The notes beneath the pieces were generated by a model. It searched no databases, had not been told where the DNA came from, and saw only the letters and a list, made by a program, of their open reading frames with translations. The position numbers were made by a program, and so were the translations under genes. From Cyanobacteria bacterium CYA (GTDB taxonomy: Bacteria; Planctomycetota; Phycisphaerae; Phycisphaerales; UBA1924), in NCBI GenBank assembly GCA_008363215.1, contig RHKP01000001.1, positions 248,001 through 312,000 on the forward strand: a DNA stretch of 64,000 nucleotides, read 5' to 3'. Shown here piece after piece: positions 40,572-49,280 of the stretch. Each line of letters begins with the position of its first letter. Position 1 is the first letter of the stretch.

Positions 40572-41033
40572 TCACTCCGGCACCCCGATGTCCTCATCCC
40601 ACAACTCCGGGTACTCCGCGATGAACCGTTCCATCATCGCGCGGCAGCGTTCGTCGTGCATCGCCCGCACCTGGCAGCCCGCATCCAGCAGCCAGTCCTC
40701 GCGCCCGCGGAAGGTCTCGTTCTCGCCGATCACCACCCGCGGGATCCGGTGCAGCACGGCCGTGCCCGAGCACATCGCGCACGGGCTCAGCGTCGTCGCC
40801 ATGGTCAGCGTGTGCCAGTCGCGTCGGCGTCCGGCGTTGCGGATGCACACCGTCTCGGCGTGGGCCGTGGGGTCGCCCGTCTGCACGCGCAGGTTGTGCC
40901 CGAGCGCGACGATGACGCCACTGGCGTTCATCAGCGCCGCCCCGATGGGAATTCCGCCCTCGCGCCTCGACTTTTCCGCCTGAGCGATCGCGGCCTGGAG
41001 AGCCGCCCGGTCCAGTCGATCCCGTTCGTCCAT
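40572..41033 (-). CDS. Cytosine deaminase, yeast Fcy1-like
   Basis: A 153-aa zinc-dependent deaminase. The catalytic zinc motif is HAE...PCAMC. Surrounding sequence (GGIPIGAALMN, GHNLRVQ, TTLSPCAMCSG, IPRVVIGENETF, EDIG near the end) resembles fungal cytosine deaminase more than tRNA or dCMP deaminases. It converts cytosine to uracil. It is divergent from upp with 41 bases between starts, so the pair probably shares a control region and makes UMP from cytosine. Confidence 0.82.
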   Translation of the reverse strand: MDERDRLDRAALQAAIAQAEKSRREGGIPIGAALMNASGVIVALGHNLRVQTGDPTAHAETVCIRNAGRRRDWHTLTMATTLSPCAMCSGTAVLHRIPRVVIGENETFRGREDWLLDAGCQVRAMHDERCRAMMERFIAEYPELWDEDIGVPE

Positions 41034-41074
41034 GTGCGTCTCCTGCCTGCCCGACGCCCATTAGAATCGCGAGC

Positions 41075-41722
41075 ATGTCCAACGGCAACCCCCGCTTCCC
41101 GAATCTGCAACTTTTCGACCATCCGCTCATCCAGCACAAACTGACCTGGATGCGCGACCGCACGACCAGTTACCGCGCGTTCCGCGCCCTGCTCGCCCAG
41201 ATTGCCGGGCTCATGGTCTATGAGGTCACTCGATCCTTCACCACGGTGCCCGTGCCGGTTGAGACTCCGATGACCCGGGCCCTGGGACAGCGACTCGCCT
41301 CGACGATTACGGTTGTGCCCATTCTCCGCGCCGGGCTGGGCATGGCCGACGGGGTGCTTGAGGTCATGCCCGAGGCCCGCGTCGGGCACCTCGGCATGGC
41401 CCGCGATGAAACCACGCTCAAGCCCAAAGCCTACCTCCAGAAACTCCCGCGCGACCTCGACGCGGGCCCGGTGGTGTTGGTCGATCCGATGCTGGCGACC
41501 GGCGGGTCGGCGTGTGCAGCCGTTTCTCTCCTGCGCCACGCCGGAGCCCATGATCTCCGCATGATCTGCCTGGTCGCCGCCCCCGAGGGTGTGCGCCGAC
41601 TGCTGGAAGCAGACCCGAACGTGCGGATCTATGCGGCCGCCCTCGACGAGCGACTCGATGAGCGCGGATTCATCGTTCCTGGTCTGGGCGACGCGGGCGA
41701 CCGGCTCTACGGCACGGTGTAA
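41075..41722 (+). CDS. upp: Uracil phosphoribosyltransferase
   Basis: A 215-aa cytoplasmic enzyme forming UMP from uracil and PRPP. Family segments are clear: HPLIQHKLTWMRDRTT, VPILRAGLGMADG, the PRPP-binding VVLVDPMLATGGSA and a C-terminal GLGDAGDRLYGT. Length is normal. It begins at ATG 41075 and is paired divergently with a cytosine deaminase. Confidence 0.95.
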   Translation: MSNGNPRFPNLQLFDHPLIQHKLTWMRDRTTSYRAFRALLAQIAGLMVYEVTRSFTTVPVPVETPMTRALGQRLASTITVVPILRAGLGMADGVLEVMPEARVGHLGMARDETTLKPKAYLQKLPRDLDAGPVVLVDPMLATGGSACAAVSLLRHAGAHDLRMICLVAAPEGVRRLLEADPNVRIYAAALDERLDERGFIVPGLGDAGDRLYGTV

Positions 41723-42153
41723 GCCAGTCGCCAATAACTTCAACTTGGAGAATTCCTGCTCGCTGGTGTAGGCGCGGAGCGAACTTGTGCGTAAGTTTTT
41801 CACTAGAGAGGGCGGGGTTTCCGCCGAGAAAATATGGCGGAATAGAGCGATGAAACTCCAGCAGGTATCCGTTCGCATCGTACAAGGGTCTGGCGACCGC
41901 GAGGTACCACCGAGCGTCTACTCCATCCCCGTACGAGCGAGCACGGTTATCGGACGTCGGAATAGCCGGGGCGACTTCAAGCGTGGACATGCGTTCGTTC
42001 AGGGTGCAATGTCGGCTTTCGATCTCTCCGGGAGCCTCTTGGGATCCCAAGTGCGCAAGATATCTAGAGTCGCGCGCCCTGAGCAGAGTCCGCTGAGGCG
42101 AGCAACCATGCGGTACGCCACGAGGATGGACGGCGTGTTGACTCAGCTTAGCG
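41723..42153. other. Lower-GC stretch without a supportable gene
   Basis: AT content rises just after upp. Open frames exist on both strands (41787-42194 plus, 41670-42284 minus), but neither has a ribosome-binding site, a signal, or recognisable motifs, and both overlap accepted genes. I see no tRNA-like att repeat here. Confidence 0.4.
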
Positions 42154-42726
42154 ATGTCTCGGCTAACATTCGGCATGCCGAGCGAGTCCGGTGATGAAAC
42201 GCTAATCGTTGGTCCCACATCAGCCATCTTCTCCGGCGGGCAGCAGACCTGGATTGGACCACCCCCCGTAGTTGGGGCGTTCATGCATGACCACCAAGTG
42301 GGTGGTCAAATCGACATTTGCGCGAGTCTGAATCTCGGCGTAACTCCGAGGGCCGAGGAACTTGCCCGACTCAAGGAAGTGATGCCTGACGGGCCAGAGC
42401 GGGTGTTTCGTTTGATCGAGAAGCAGACTGACCATGAGATCCAAATGGATCAGCGACGGATGTCGCTGGAAGAAGCGGAGTTCGTTGGGATCCAAGAGTC
42501 TAACGGGCAGTTCCATGCGCGGGCATCTCGCGGCCAAGTGATGGCGTTCACGCTGGGACTAGGCGTGGTTGTCGTTGCCGGGATCTTGGCTGTGCTCGGT
42601 GATGCCGCCGCCGCCGCCACGATCGGCACGGTAGTGGGGGGGACGCTGGGGGGCATGCTCATCGTTGGCCGGTGGAGATCTCAGAGCGGGAGCGAGGACG
42701 ATCCCGAGGACAACGGCTCCGAATGA
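42154..42726 (+). CDS. DUF2335-like membrane protein
   Basis: A 190-aa protein of lower GC than its neighbours. The core matches the DUF2335 pattern: PDGPERVFRLIEKQTDHE, a short helix, RGQVMAFTLGLGVVVVAG as a first membrane helix, then a second helix ending GGMLIVGR. Such small proteins occur in mobile or accessory regions; their function is unknown. ATG 42154 was used, with ATG 42175 as an alternative; neither has a clear ribosome-binding site. It lies between upp and tRNA-Leu in an apparent insertion. Confidence 0.6.
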   Translation: MSRLTFGMPSESGDETLIVGPTSAIFSGGQQTWIGPPPVVGAFMHDHQVGGQIDICASLNLGVTPRAEELARLKEVMPDGPERVFRLIEKQTDHEIQMDQRRMSLEEAEFVGIQESNGQFHARASRGQVMAFTLGLGVVVVAGILAVLGDAAAAATIGTVVGGTLGGMLIVGRWRSQSGSEDDPEDNGSE

Positions 42727-42890
42727 TTGGATTCCGCGCAAGTTCCACTCGGCCAATCCGATAGGCAAGGCGCGGACCCCCCGGTTCAGTCATACCTGGG
42801 TCAGTGAGCGACCCACGATCTTCCTGACGCTCCCGGCCATTCCTACCTCGCAACGCGTTTTCCTGCCGATCACGCGTCGGCTTCGTTCAC

Positions 42891-42975
42891 TGCGGGTGAC
42901 AGGAATCGAACCTGCAAGCCCTTTCGGGCACGGGAACCTAAATCCCGCGCGTCTGCCAGTTCCGCCACACCCGCT
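42891..42975 (-). tRNA. tRNA-Leu (anticodon TAG)
   Basis: On the minus strand the 85-nt sequence folds with acceptor GCGGGTG/CACCCGC, D-arm TGGCGGAACTGGCAGACGC, anticodon stem CGGGA/TCCCG enclosing TTTAGGT, a class II variable arm (GCCCGAAAGGGC) and T-loop TTCGATT. The discriminator is A; CCA is not encoded. Confidence 0.95.
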
Positions 42976-43053
42976 TCCCACGACTCTACGGCCTTTCTGG
43001 AGCCGGTGTCGATCCTCACCATCCCCGGCCGATACCATGAGTCAGGAGGAAGT

Positions 43054-43803
43054 ATGCGCGTTCGCGATTCCATCGGCCTGAACCTGTCACCATTCATCCT
43101 CCGGCTGGTGCTGGCGATCACCTTCGTCTGGGCCGGTGCAGGCAAGTTGTTGCCGGTGCACCAGTTCACGCCCGACCAGGCGGCCGCACTGGCCAACATG
43201 GGCGCGATCGAAGCGCCGGCCAGTGCGCCGGTGAACCCCGCTCCCCAGGCCGGCCTGCCCGCCGTGACGGACGCGGCGCCCAAGTATCTGCCCGAGCAGT
43301 TTCCAGAGGGCGTGCAGGCGCGGCGCGTGCTGGGGCTGGCGCTGATGCTCGACCACGCCGCCCACCCCGGCTTCACCGACGATGGCGTCGAGCCCCGGCC
43401 GATCTGGCCGCCGGACCTGGCTGCGGGAAAGCGACCGGTCTATCTCGCGTACGCCGTCGCGATCACCGAACTGGTCGGCGGCATGGCGCTGCTGCTGGGG
43501 CTGTTCACACGCCTGGGTGTGCTGGGACTGGTTTTCGTCATGCTCGGCGCCATCTGGCTCGACCAGATCGGCCCGGCCGTGCAGTCGGGCAACGCGCTGT
43601 TCGGCTTCCTGCCCCCGCACGGCGCCTTTGATGTCGACGCCCAAGGCAAGCCCGTCTGGATGCCTCTGCTCTGGCAGTTGTCGCTGCTCGGCGCTTCAAG
43701 CGCAGTGTTTTTCCTTGGCGCCGGAGGACTGAGCCTTGACCGCATCGTCTTCGGCGGCCCGCAGAAGCGCACCGTCGTCCAGACCAGCGAGAAGCACGAT
43801 TGA
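43054..43803 (+). CDS. DoxX-family membrane protein
   Basis: A 249-aa protein with the DoxX start LRLVLAITFVWAGAGKLL as its first helix. About 95 residues of soluble sequence (42-135) are inserted before the second helix, and two to three helices follow (AITELVGGMALLLGLF, GLVFVMLGAIWLDQIG, LLGASSAVFFLGAGGL). DoxX proteins are linked to respiratory or redox membrane functions; the exact role is unknown. AGGAGG precedes ATG 43054. Its TGA overlaps the TTG start of the next gene. Confidence 0.85.
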   Translation: MRVRDSIGLNLSPFILRLVLAITFVWAGAGKLLPVHQFTPDQAAALANMGAIEAPASAPVNPAPQAGLPAVTDAAPKYLPEQFPEGVQARRVLGLALMLDHAAHPGFTDDGVEPRPIWPPDLAAGKRPVYLAYAVAITELVGGMALLLGLFTRLGVLGLVFVMLGAIWLDQIGPAVQSGNALFGFLPPHGAFDVDAQGKPVWMPLLWQLSLLGASSAVFFLGAGGLSLDRIVFGGPQKRTVVQTSEKHD

Positions 43804-46343
43804 CTGATCGCCCGCGACAGCAAGGACTGCTCGCGCGACTGTTCGTCCCCTCCCTCGCGTCCGCCGCCGTGCATCTCGGCCTGCTCGCGCTCGTGTTGGC
43901 CGCCACGGTCACCATTGCCTCGCGCCCGGGCGAGCGACCTCGACTGACCGACGTGGCGCTCGCGCCGGCGCCCATGCCCGAGGCGCCTGACGTGGAGCCG
44001 GCGCCCGCCCCCGATCAGGTTGCGGGCGCGGGGCTTGCCCCGTCGCCGCAGGCCGCTCCGGTGCCCGAACTGTCCGCCCGGGCCACCGGCGTGGCGCGTC
44101 AGGCCCCGCCGACGCTCGCACAGCCGCGCTCAGCGGTGGTCGATTCTTCGGCAGGAACCCAGCCGCAGCGGGCAGTGTCGTTCGCAGGTGTTTCGGCCCA
44201 GGCCGCGCGCCGCGTGGTCTACGTCGTCGACGCCTCCGGTTCGATGGTCAGTTCGTACGCCTTCGTCCGCGCCCGCCTGGCACAGTCGATCGCGCGACTC
44301 AGCCCCACGCAACACTTCCAGGTCATCCTTGTCCGCGGGTTGCCCGACGGCGGCTCCGAAGTGGAGATGCTCCCCGGGGGTGACGGCTCCGACCCGCTTC
44401 TCCGCGCGTTGCCCAGCACGCGCGAAAACGCGATCGCCCGTCTCCGCGAGGTGGTCGTCTCCGGGCGATCTGACCCCATCGCCGGGCTCGAACGCGCGCT
44501 GACTCTCGAACCTCGCCCCGACGTTGTGTTTTTCCTGGCGCGCGGGTTCCAGCGCTCCGGACCCAACTCCGAGTGGGGCCAGGGCGTCGATTCCACGCTC
44601 GCCTCGCTCGACCGGCTCAATCCGCGCTCACGTCGTTCGGGCCTGCGCCCGGTCGTCATCAAGACCATCCAGTTCCTTGAGGATGATCCGACGGGACTGA
44701 TGGCCGCCATCGCCGACGCGCACGGCGACGGACCGGGCTCGTTCCGTGTCCTCTCGCTTGAAGATCTGGCCGACGAGGGCGTTGATGATGACGCCATTCC
44801 GCGCGCCACGCGCCAGGATGCGCAGATCCGCCGCGCCCGCGAGGCGTTGCGTTCGCTCGGGGCTGACGACCTGCATGTGCTTTACGGGCTGCCGCTGCCC
44901 GATCAGAAGGCCCGTGTGCAACAGGCCGTGCAGCAGGTGCACGAGGCGCTGACCGATGTGGGTGACGATCCTGCAGCCGGTTCGCTGGCCGCTCGCGCAA
45001 CGTTGCTTCAGGCCGCTCTCAGCGACGACGCGCGCACCGCCGCTGCGGCCGCGGAAATGCTCGATTCGCTCTTCGTGGTCGATGCCGACGCTGACGCGGC
45101 CAGGCGACTCATGCTGGCCTGCGCCCACGCGCTGGCGGGACGGCGCGAGCAGTCACGCCAGGTCGCCGATGAACTTGCTTCCGATATCGGCGTGCTGGGC
45201 CTGCCCGACGCACTGGCCGAGGAACTCGGGCTGCTGCGAACTCGCTTTGACCTCGGCTCGACCCTTGCGCCGTCGGACGACTGGGTTCAACTCATCAAAG
45301 AAGGTGAAGCCCGTCGCCTGCTCAGCAACCCGACCACGCGCCCACAAGCCTTTGACGCCCTTCTCGCCTGGGCCGCAGCCGACAAGCGCCGTGAGCCGAC
45401 CGCGTGGCGCTTGATCGCATCAGCGACCGATGGGCTCGATCTGGGTGTGTTTCCCGCGCGCGCCCTCTTTGCGCGCGGCATGGGCCTGGCGCCCGATCGC
45501 CCGCGCGAGGCCGTTGAACTTCTGCTGCATCTGGCTGACCACCCCGCGCGCACCGACGAAGCGCCCTTGATTCGAGAAGCGCTCTGGGAGGCCGCCGTGC
45601 TGGCCCGCGACCAGTCCGACCCGCGTGCCTCCGCCCTGCTGGAACGCTTTGCCACCACCTGGCCCCGAGACGATCGCGCCGTCGACGCCCTGATCGTCGC
45701 CCTCGATCTGACCCCCGACGACCAGCCCGCCCGGCGTGTGGCGCTGTTGTCCCACCTCGTGGATGCGGCCTCAGATCACCCCGCTGCCGATTTCTGGCGC
45801 CTCGAACTGGCGTCGCACATCGAGGCACCCGCTGCGCTTCGCCTTCTGGGCGACATTTCTCCCAACTCCGACGCCTCCCCACCCGCGGCCGACCTGGCGT
45901 GCAAACTGCTCGAATCTACCGACGACCCCAACTGCCTCTCGAGCGGCGTTGCGCTGCTCGATCGATTCGGCGACGCCCGTGCGAACACGCTTCGTCGACG
46001 CCTGGCGCGCGCGCTGCTCGCCGCAAGCCCGGCGGCGGCGCTGGAAGCCCTCGCCCCCCTTCCCGGGCGCGACGCCGACGTCAGCCTGATGCGTGCCCAG
46101 GCGATGCTGGGGCTGGGGCGGCGCGACGAGGCACTGGAGATCCTCGAGTCCCAGGCTTCGGCGCTCCGGCCCGATTGCGCCGAGTACTGGCAGGCCTGGA
46201 CGATGCTGCTCGAAGCCACTGCCTCCGACGCCGACGCAGTGCGGGCCCACCTGTTCCGGCTGCGGCTGCTGGATCCTGATCTGGGCGGCGATCCGTGGCG
46301 TACGCGTCTGGAACACCTGGTCGCCGCGTCCCCTGACTCCTGA
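43800..46343 (+). CDS. VWA-domain protein with helical-repeat C-terminus
   Basis: An 847-aa protein starting at TTG 43800 inside the stop of the DoxX gene. One membrane helix (about 18-40) is followed by a Pro/Ala-rich linker to about 125. The VWA domain runs from about 138 to 300, with MIDAS VVYVVDASGSM and a FFLARGF strand replacing the usual TDG. The remaining ~500 residues are Ala/Leu-rich helical repeats (AAMLGLGRRDEALEIL-like units) that read as TPR-type scaffolding. Proteins of this design are envelope-anchored; the partner is unknown. Confidence 0.8.
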   Translation: MTDRPRQQGLLARLFVPSLASAAVHLGLLALVLAATVTIASRPGERPRLTDVALAPAPMPEAPDVEPAPAPDQVAGAGLAPSPQAAPVPELSARATGVARQAPPTLAQPRSAVVDSSAGTQPQRAVSFAGVSAQAARRVVYVVDASGSMVSSYAFVRARLAQSIARLSPTQHFQVILVRGLPDGGSEVEMLPGGDGSDPLLRALPSTRENAIARLREVVVSGRSDPIAGLERALTLEPRPDVVFFLARGFQRSGPNSEWGQGVDSTLASLDRLNPRSRRSGLRPVVIKTIQFLEDDPTGLMAAIADAHGDGPGSFRVLSLEDLADEGVDDDAIPRATRQDAQIRRAREALRSLGADDLHVLYGLPLPDQKARVQQAVQQVHEALTDVGDDPAAGSLAARATLLQAALSDDARTAAAAAEMLDSLFVVDADADAARRLMLACAHALAGRREQSRQVADELASDIGVLGLPDALAEELGLLRTRFDLGSTLAPSDDWVQLIKEGEARRLLSNPTTRPQAFDALLAWAAADKRREPTAWRLIASATDGLDLGVFPARALFARGMGLAPDRPREAVELLLHLADHPARTDEAPLIREALWEAAVLARDQSDPRASALLERFATTWPRDDRAVDALIVALDLTPDDQPARRVALLSHLVDAASDHPAADFWRLELASHIEAPAALRLLGDISPNSDASPPAADLACKLLESTDDPNCLSSGVALLDRFGDARANTLRRRLARALLAASPAAALEALAPLPGRDADVSLMRAQAMLGLGRRDEALEILESQASALRPDCAEYWQAWTMLLEATASDADAVRAHLFRLRLLDPDLGGDPWRTRLEHLVAASPDS

Positions 46344-46376
46344 CCGCTTACACTCGCAGCGTTGAGGAGCCTCACC

Positions 46377-47027
46377 GTGGACTTTGCATCTCTGGCGCCG
46401 CGCTTTGCCGGTCAGTTCATCGTCTTTGACGGGCCTGACGGCTCCGGCAAGACCACGCAGTTTCGACACCTGCTTTCTGAACTGCGCGCCCACGGGGTCG
46501 ACCCGTGTGAGGTGCGCGAGCCCGGCGGCACCATCGTCGGCGAGCACATCCGCTCCGTCCTCCTCGAACACCACGACGAGGTCATGAGCGTCCGCTGCGA
46601 GATGCTGCTCTACATGGCCAGCCGCGCACAACTGGTCGAACGGCTCATCGCTCCCGCGCTGACCGCCCGCCGTCCCGTGCTGGCCGACCGCTTCGTCAGT
46701 TCGACGCTCGCCTACCAGGGTTACGCCGGCGGGTTGCCGACCGATGACATCCATGCCGTCGCCCGCATCGCCACGGGCGGGCTTTCCCCTGACCTGGTTG
46801 TCCTCTTCGACGTCGACCAGGACACTGCCGCCACGAGACTCAACCCCCTGCTTGATCGCATGGAGGCCAAGGGGCAGGCGTTCCACGCCCGCGTCCGCGA
46901 GGGCTACCTCCAGCAGGCGCGCCAGGACCCCACCTACGCTGTCATCGACGCCCGCGCCAGCGAGAAAGAAGTCTGGGCGGCTCTGCTCGACGTGCTCGAC
47001 CACCGCCTTCCCGGGAGGGCCTTATGA
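46377..47027 (+). CDS. tmk: Thymidylate kinase
   Basis: A 216-aa kinase forming dTDP. It has P-loop FDGPDGSGKTT, the REPGGT motif that contacts dTMP, the DRFVSSTLAYQG segment and an LFDVD strand with the downstream LID region. GTG 46377 was chosen because GAGGAG precedes it and the fold begins shortly after. Its stop overlaps the plsY start (ATGA). Confidence 0.94.
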   Translation: MDFASLAPRFAGQFIVFDGPDGSGKTTQFRHLLSELRAHGVDPCEVREPGGTIVGEHIRSVLLEHHDEVMSVRCEMLLYMASRAQLVERLIAPALTARRPVLADRFVSSTLAYQGYAGGLPTDDIHAVARIATGGLSPDLVVLFDVDQDTAATRLNPLLDRMEAKGQAFHARVREGYLQQARQDPTYAVIDARASEKEVWAALLDVLDHRLPGRAL

Positions 47028-47749
47028 CCTGGGCCCTGGGCTTCCTCTTCGGGCTGGCGGTGGGGTCTATCCCCTTTGGCGTCATCATCGGCAGGTGCCG
47101 CGGCGTCGACATCCGGGCTGCCGGTTCTCACAACATCGGCGCCACCAACGTCGGACGCCTGCTCGGCTTCCGCTACTTCCTCCTCTGCTTCTTCCTCGAC
47201 ATGCTCAAGGGGCTTGTCCCCACGCTGTCGATCGGCTACGTCGCCGGCACGCTCGGGCGCTTCGAACTTCCCCCCGCCCACGCTTTCGGGCTACTGGCCG
47301 TCATGATCGCTCCGGTTCTCGGACACATGTTCAGCCCCTTCGTCGGCTTCCGAGGGGGCAAAGGCGTAGCCACCGGAGTCGGGGCCCTGCTTGGCATTTA
47401 TCCGATCATGACCCTCCCGGCGGTCGGCGGAATACTCGTCTTTGCCCTGGTCCTGGCGTTGTGGCGTTATGTCTCGGCCGGCTCTTGCGTCGCGGCGGCC
47501 ACGATTCCGATCTGGGTCTACCTTGAGTTCAAGTCTGCTGAAAATATCAAGGGCCGCGATGAGCAACTGCTTGTCAGCGATTGGCTTACAGCCGGAGGCC
47601 CCTTCCTGCTCGCTTCGGCCGCCCTTGCGTGCCTGGTCATCTGGAAGCACCGCGCCAATCTCGGACGTTTGCTCCGGGGTACCGAGCCCCGGGTCGGACG
47701 GCGCAACGCCGGCGCGTCTCGGCCGACTCCTGCTGCGCAAACAGACTGA
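47024..47749 (+). CDS. plsY: Acyl-phosphate glycerol-3-phosphate acyltransferase PlsY
   Basis: A 241-aa membrane enzyme that makes lysophosphatidic acid from acyl phosphate. It has the conserved loops GSIPFGVIIGR, AAGSHNIGATNVGRLLG and FRGGKGVATGVG, and about five to six membrane helices. About 30 extra charged residues trail the last helix. It is coupled to tmk by a four-base overlap. Confidence 0.94.
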   Translation: MTWALGFLFGLAVGSIPFGVIIGRCRGVDIRAAGSHNIGATNVGRLLGFRYFLLCFFLDMLKGLVPTLSIGYVAGTLGRFELPPAHAFGLLAVMIAPVLGHMFSPFVGFRGGKGVATGVGALLGIYPIMTLPAVGGILVFALVLALWRYVSAGSCVAAATIPIWVYLEFKSAENIKGRDEQLLVSDWLTAGGPFLLASAALACLVIWKHRANLGRLLRGTEPRVGRRNAGASRPTPAAQTD

Positions 47750-47833
47750 CACTCCAGCCGGCTTCCCCCTTCCTCCGATATCCCGCCCGGACAGGTTCCC
47801 AGGCGGGAGGCAAGGATGCCCCAATCCGAACGA

Positions 47834-47868
47834 CCTGAAGGCCCGAACGGACTCTCCCGGCCTTCAGG
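47834..47868 (+). promoter_or_regulatory. Perfect 10-bp hairpin between plsY and a small gene
   Basis: CCTGAAGGCC pairs exactly with GGCCTTCAGG across a 15-base loop. There is no T-tract after it, so it is either a weak terminator for tmk-plsY or part of the leader of the small gene starting 58 bases later. Confidence 0.5.
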
Positions 47869-47926
47869 CTCATCCCAGGATGACGGCTTGCCGATGCCTC
47901 CCCGAACGCATCGCGGGAGGTTTGCC

Positions 47927-48154
47927 ATGCCGTACCCCAGATTGCACCGTGACATCCCGGATCTGGACGCACCGCCCACCTTCCGCCTGGCGGACTTTAC
48001 CCGCGAGCCCGGCAAGCGCCGCGCGCGCCGACCCCACGACGCCGAACTGGCGGTCGAACGCGTCCAGGAGTGCCTGGATTGCCTCGACGAACTGATCGAC
48101 CCGCTGCCTTTCCGGCGTGTCGAGGCCGAAGACGACGGCCCGCGCGCCGCCTGA
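47927..48154 (+). CDS. Small acidic/basic protein of unknown function
   Basis: A 75-aa soluble protein starting MPYPRLHRDIPDLD. The middle is strongly basic (KRRARRPHD) and the C-terminal helix has two cysteines (ECLDCLDELIDP). ATG 47927 is preferred because GGGAGG precedes it at ideal spacing; a longer reading from ATG 47816 would run through a perfect hairpin. I do not recognise the family. A strong terminator follows, supporting a real transcript. Confidence 0.6.
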   Translation: MPYPRLHRDIPDLDAPPTFRLADFTREPGKRRARRPHDAELAVERVQECLDCLDELIDPLPFRRVEAEDDGPRAA

Positions 48155-48173
48155 GTGCACTGACGGCATCGAG

Positions 48174-48199
48174 AGGCCGGGGATCTGCCCGGCCTTTTT
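48174..48199 (+). terminator. Rho-independent terminator
   Basis: The stem AGGCCGGG / CCCGGCCT with a six-base loop is followed by TTTTT. It lies 20 bases after the stop of the 75-aa protein gene and just before the sulfotransferase start. Confidence 0.88.
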
Positions 48200-48239
48200 C
48201 GCGCCCCCTCGGACCGCCGCGTACCATCGACGCGTCGCC

Positions 48240-49280
48240 ATGCGGTCCAGCCCCGTCACCGTCGTCCAGATCTCTTCCCCGAGTTACACCGGCACCACGT
48301 GGCTGTGCCTGCTGCTCGGCTCGCACGAACGCGCCTTCACGCTCGGCCCGCCTGATCGCGTCTGGGGGCTGCGCGACAAGAACTTTGAGGACGCCTGCCG
48401 CGTGCATGGGCGCGACTGCCCCTTCTGGACCGGGTTTGCCAGGCGCTACGATCCTGAGTCGAACTTCTATCTCCAACTGGCCGAGCACGCGCGGCGCGAC
48501 ATCATCGTCATCAACAACCCCACGCCCGCGCATGAGCAGGCCGAACTGCGCCATCCGGATCTGCGCATCAAGCCCATGCGCGTGGTGCGAGACGGGCGGG
48601 CGCTGGCGTGCAGTTTTGCGCGCCACCTCAAGATCGACCTGCACGATGCCATCACGCAGCACGTGCAAACCCTGTTCGGTCACTTCCCGCTCGAAGACGA
48701 TCGCGATGACCTGCTCTTTTTCCGTTACGAGGACTTTCTCGCCGCGCAGCGCCGCTCGCTCGACCGCGTCGGGCACTTTCTCGGCATCGAGTATCCCTCC
48801 GACGCGCTGGAATACTGGAAGTTCGACCACCACATCACCTCCGGCAACGCAGGGACCATCGCACTGCTCAAGTTCTTTCAGGGCCTGCCTGTGCCCAACT
48901 TCAAGGACCGCGCCTTTTACGAGTCGCAGTTCGAGCAGATGCGCCAGGGCCAGAGCGCCTTCGACGACCAGCGCTGGCGCGAAGAACTCGGCCGTCGCGA
49001 ACTTTACTTCTTCGACCGTTTCTGCGGGCGCGGCAACGCCGCCTGGGGCTACGCGCCCGATGCCTTCACCACGCAGGAGCGCGAGGCCTTTGAAGCCGAA
49101 CTGGAGGGCAGGTCGACGCCGCCGGCTCCGACCCCGCCTCCGGACTCACCGCTCGTCGATCTGCTCCGCAAACTCGGGCGCCGTCGACGCCGATTGCTCG
49201 CCGCCGCCGCGGGACTCTGGGCGCTCTCGCTGGCGGTTACCGCGGCCGTGGTCTGGATGCTGACGCGGGGTGCGGCGTGA
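48240..49280 (+). CDS. PAPS-dependent sulfotransferase, membrane-anchored
   Basis: A 346-aa protein. The 5'-phosphosulfate loop is at the N-terminus (SSPSYTGTTWLCLLLGSH; the usual Gly/Ser-Gly-Thr is Tyr-Thr-Gly-Thr), and the 3'-phosphate motif is RVVRDGRALACSF. RYEDFLA is a further family segment. A Pro-rich linker leads to a C-terminal membrane helix (LLAAAAGLWALSLAVTAAVVWML), so it is probably tail-anchored facing the cytoplasm. The GTGA overlap with the next gene ties it to a deacetylase-like protein, suggesting glycan sulfation. Confidence 0.8.
   Translation: MRSSPVTVVQISSPSYTGTTWLCLLLGSHERAFTLGPPDRVWGLRDKNFEDACRVHGRDCPFWTGFARRYDPESNFYLQLAEHARRDIIVINNPTPAHEQAELRHPDLRIKPMRVVRDGRALACSFARHLKIDLHDAITQHVQTLFGHFPLEDDRDDLLFFRYEDFLAAQRRSLDRVGHFLGIEYPSDALEYWKFDHHITSGNAGTIALLKFFQGLPVPNFKDRAFYESQFEQMRQGQSAFDDQRWREELGRRELYFFDRFCGRGNAAWGYAPDAFTTQEREAFEAELEGRSTPPAPTPPPDSPLVDLLRKLGRRRRRLLAAAAGLWALSLAVTAAVVWMLTRGAA

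Noticed and set aside
41787-42194. 135-codon plus-strand frame after upp
   Set aside because: No ribosome-binding site, no motifs, and it overlaps the DUF2335-like gene start.
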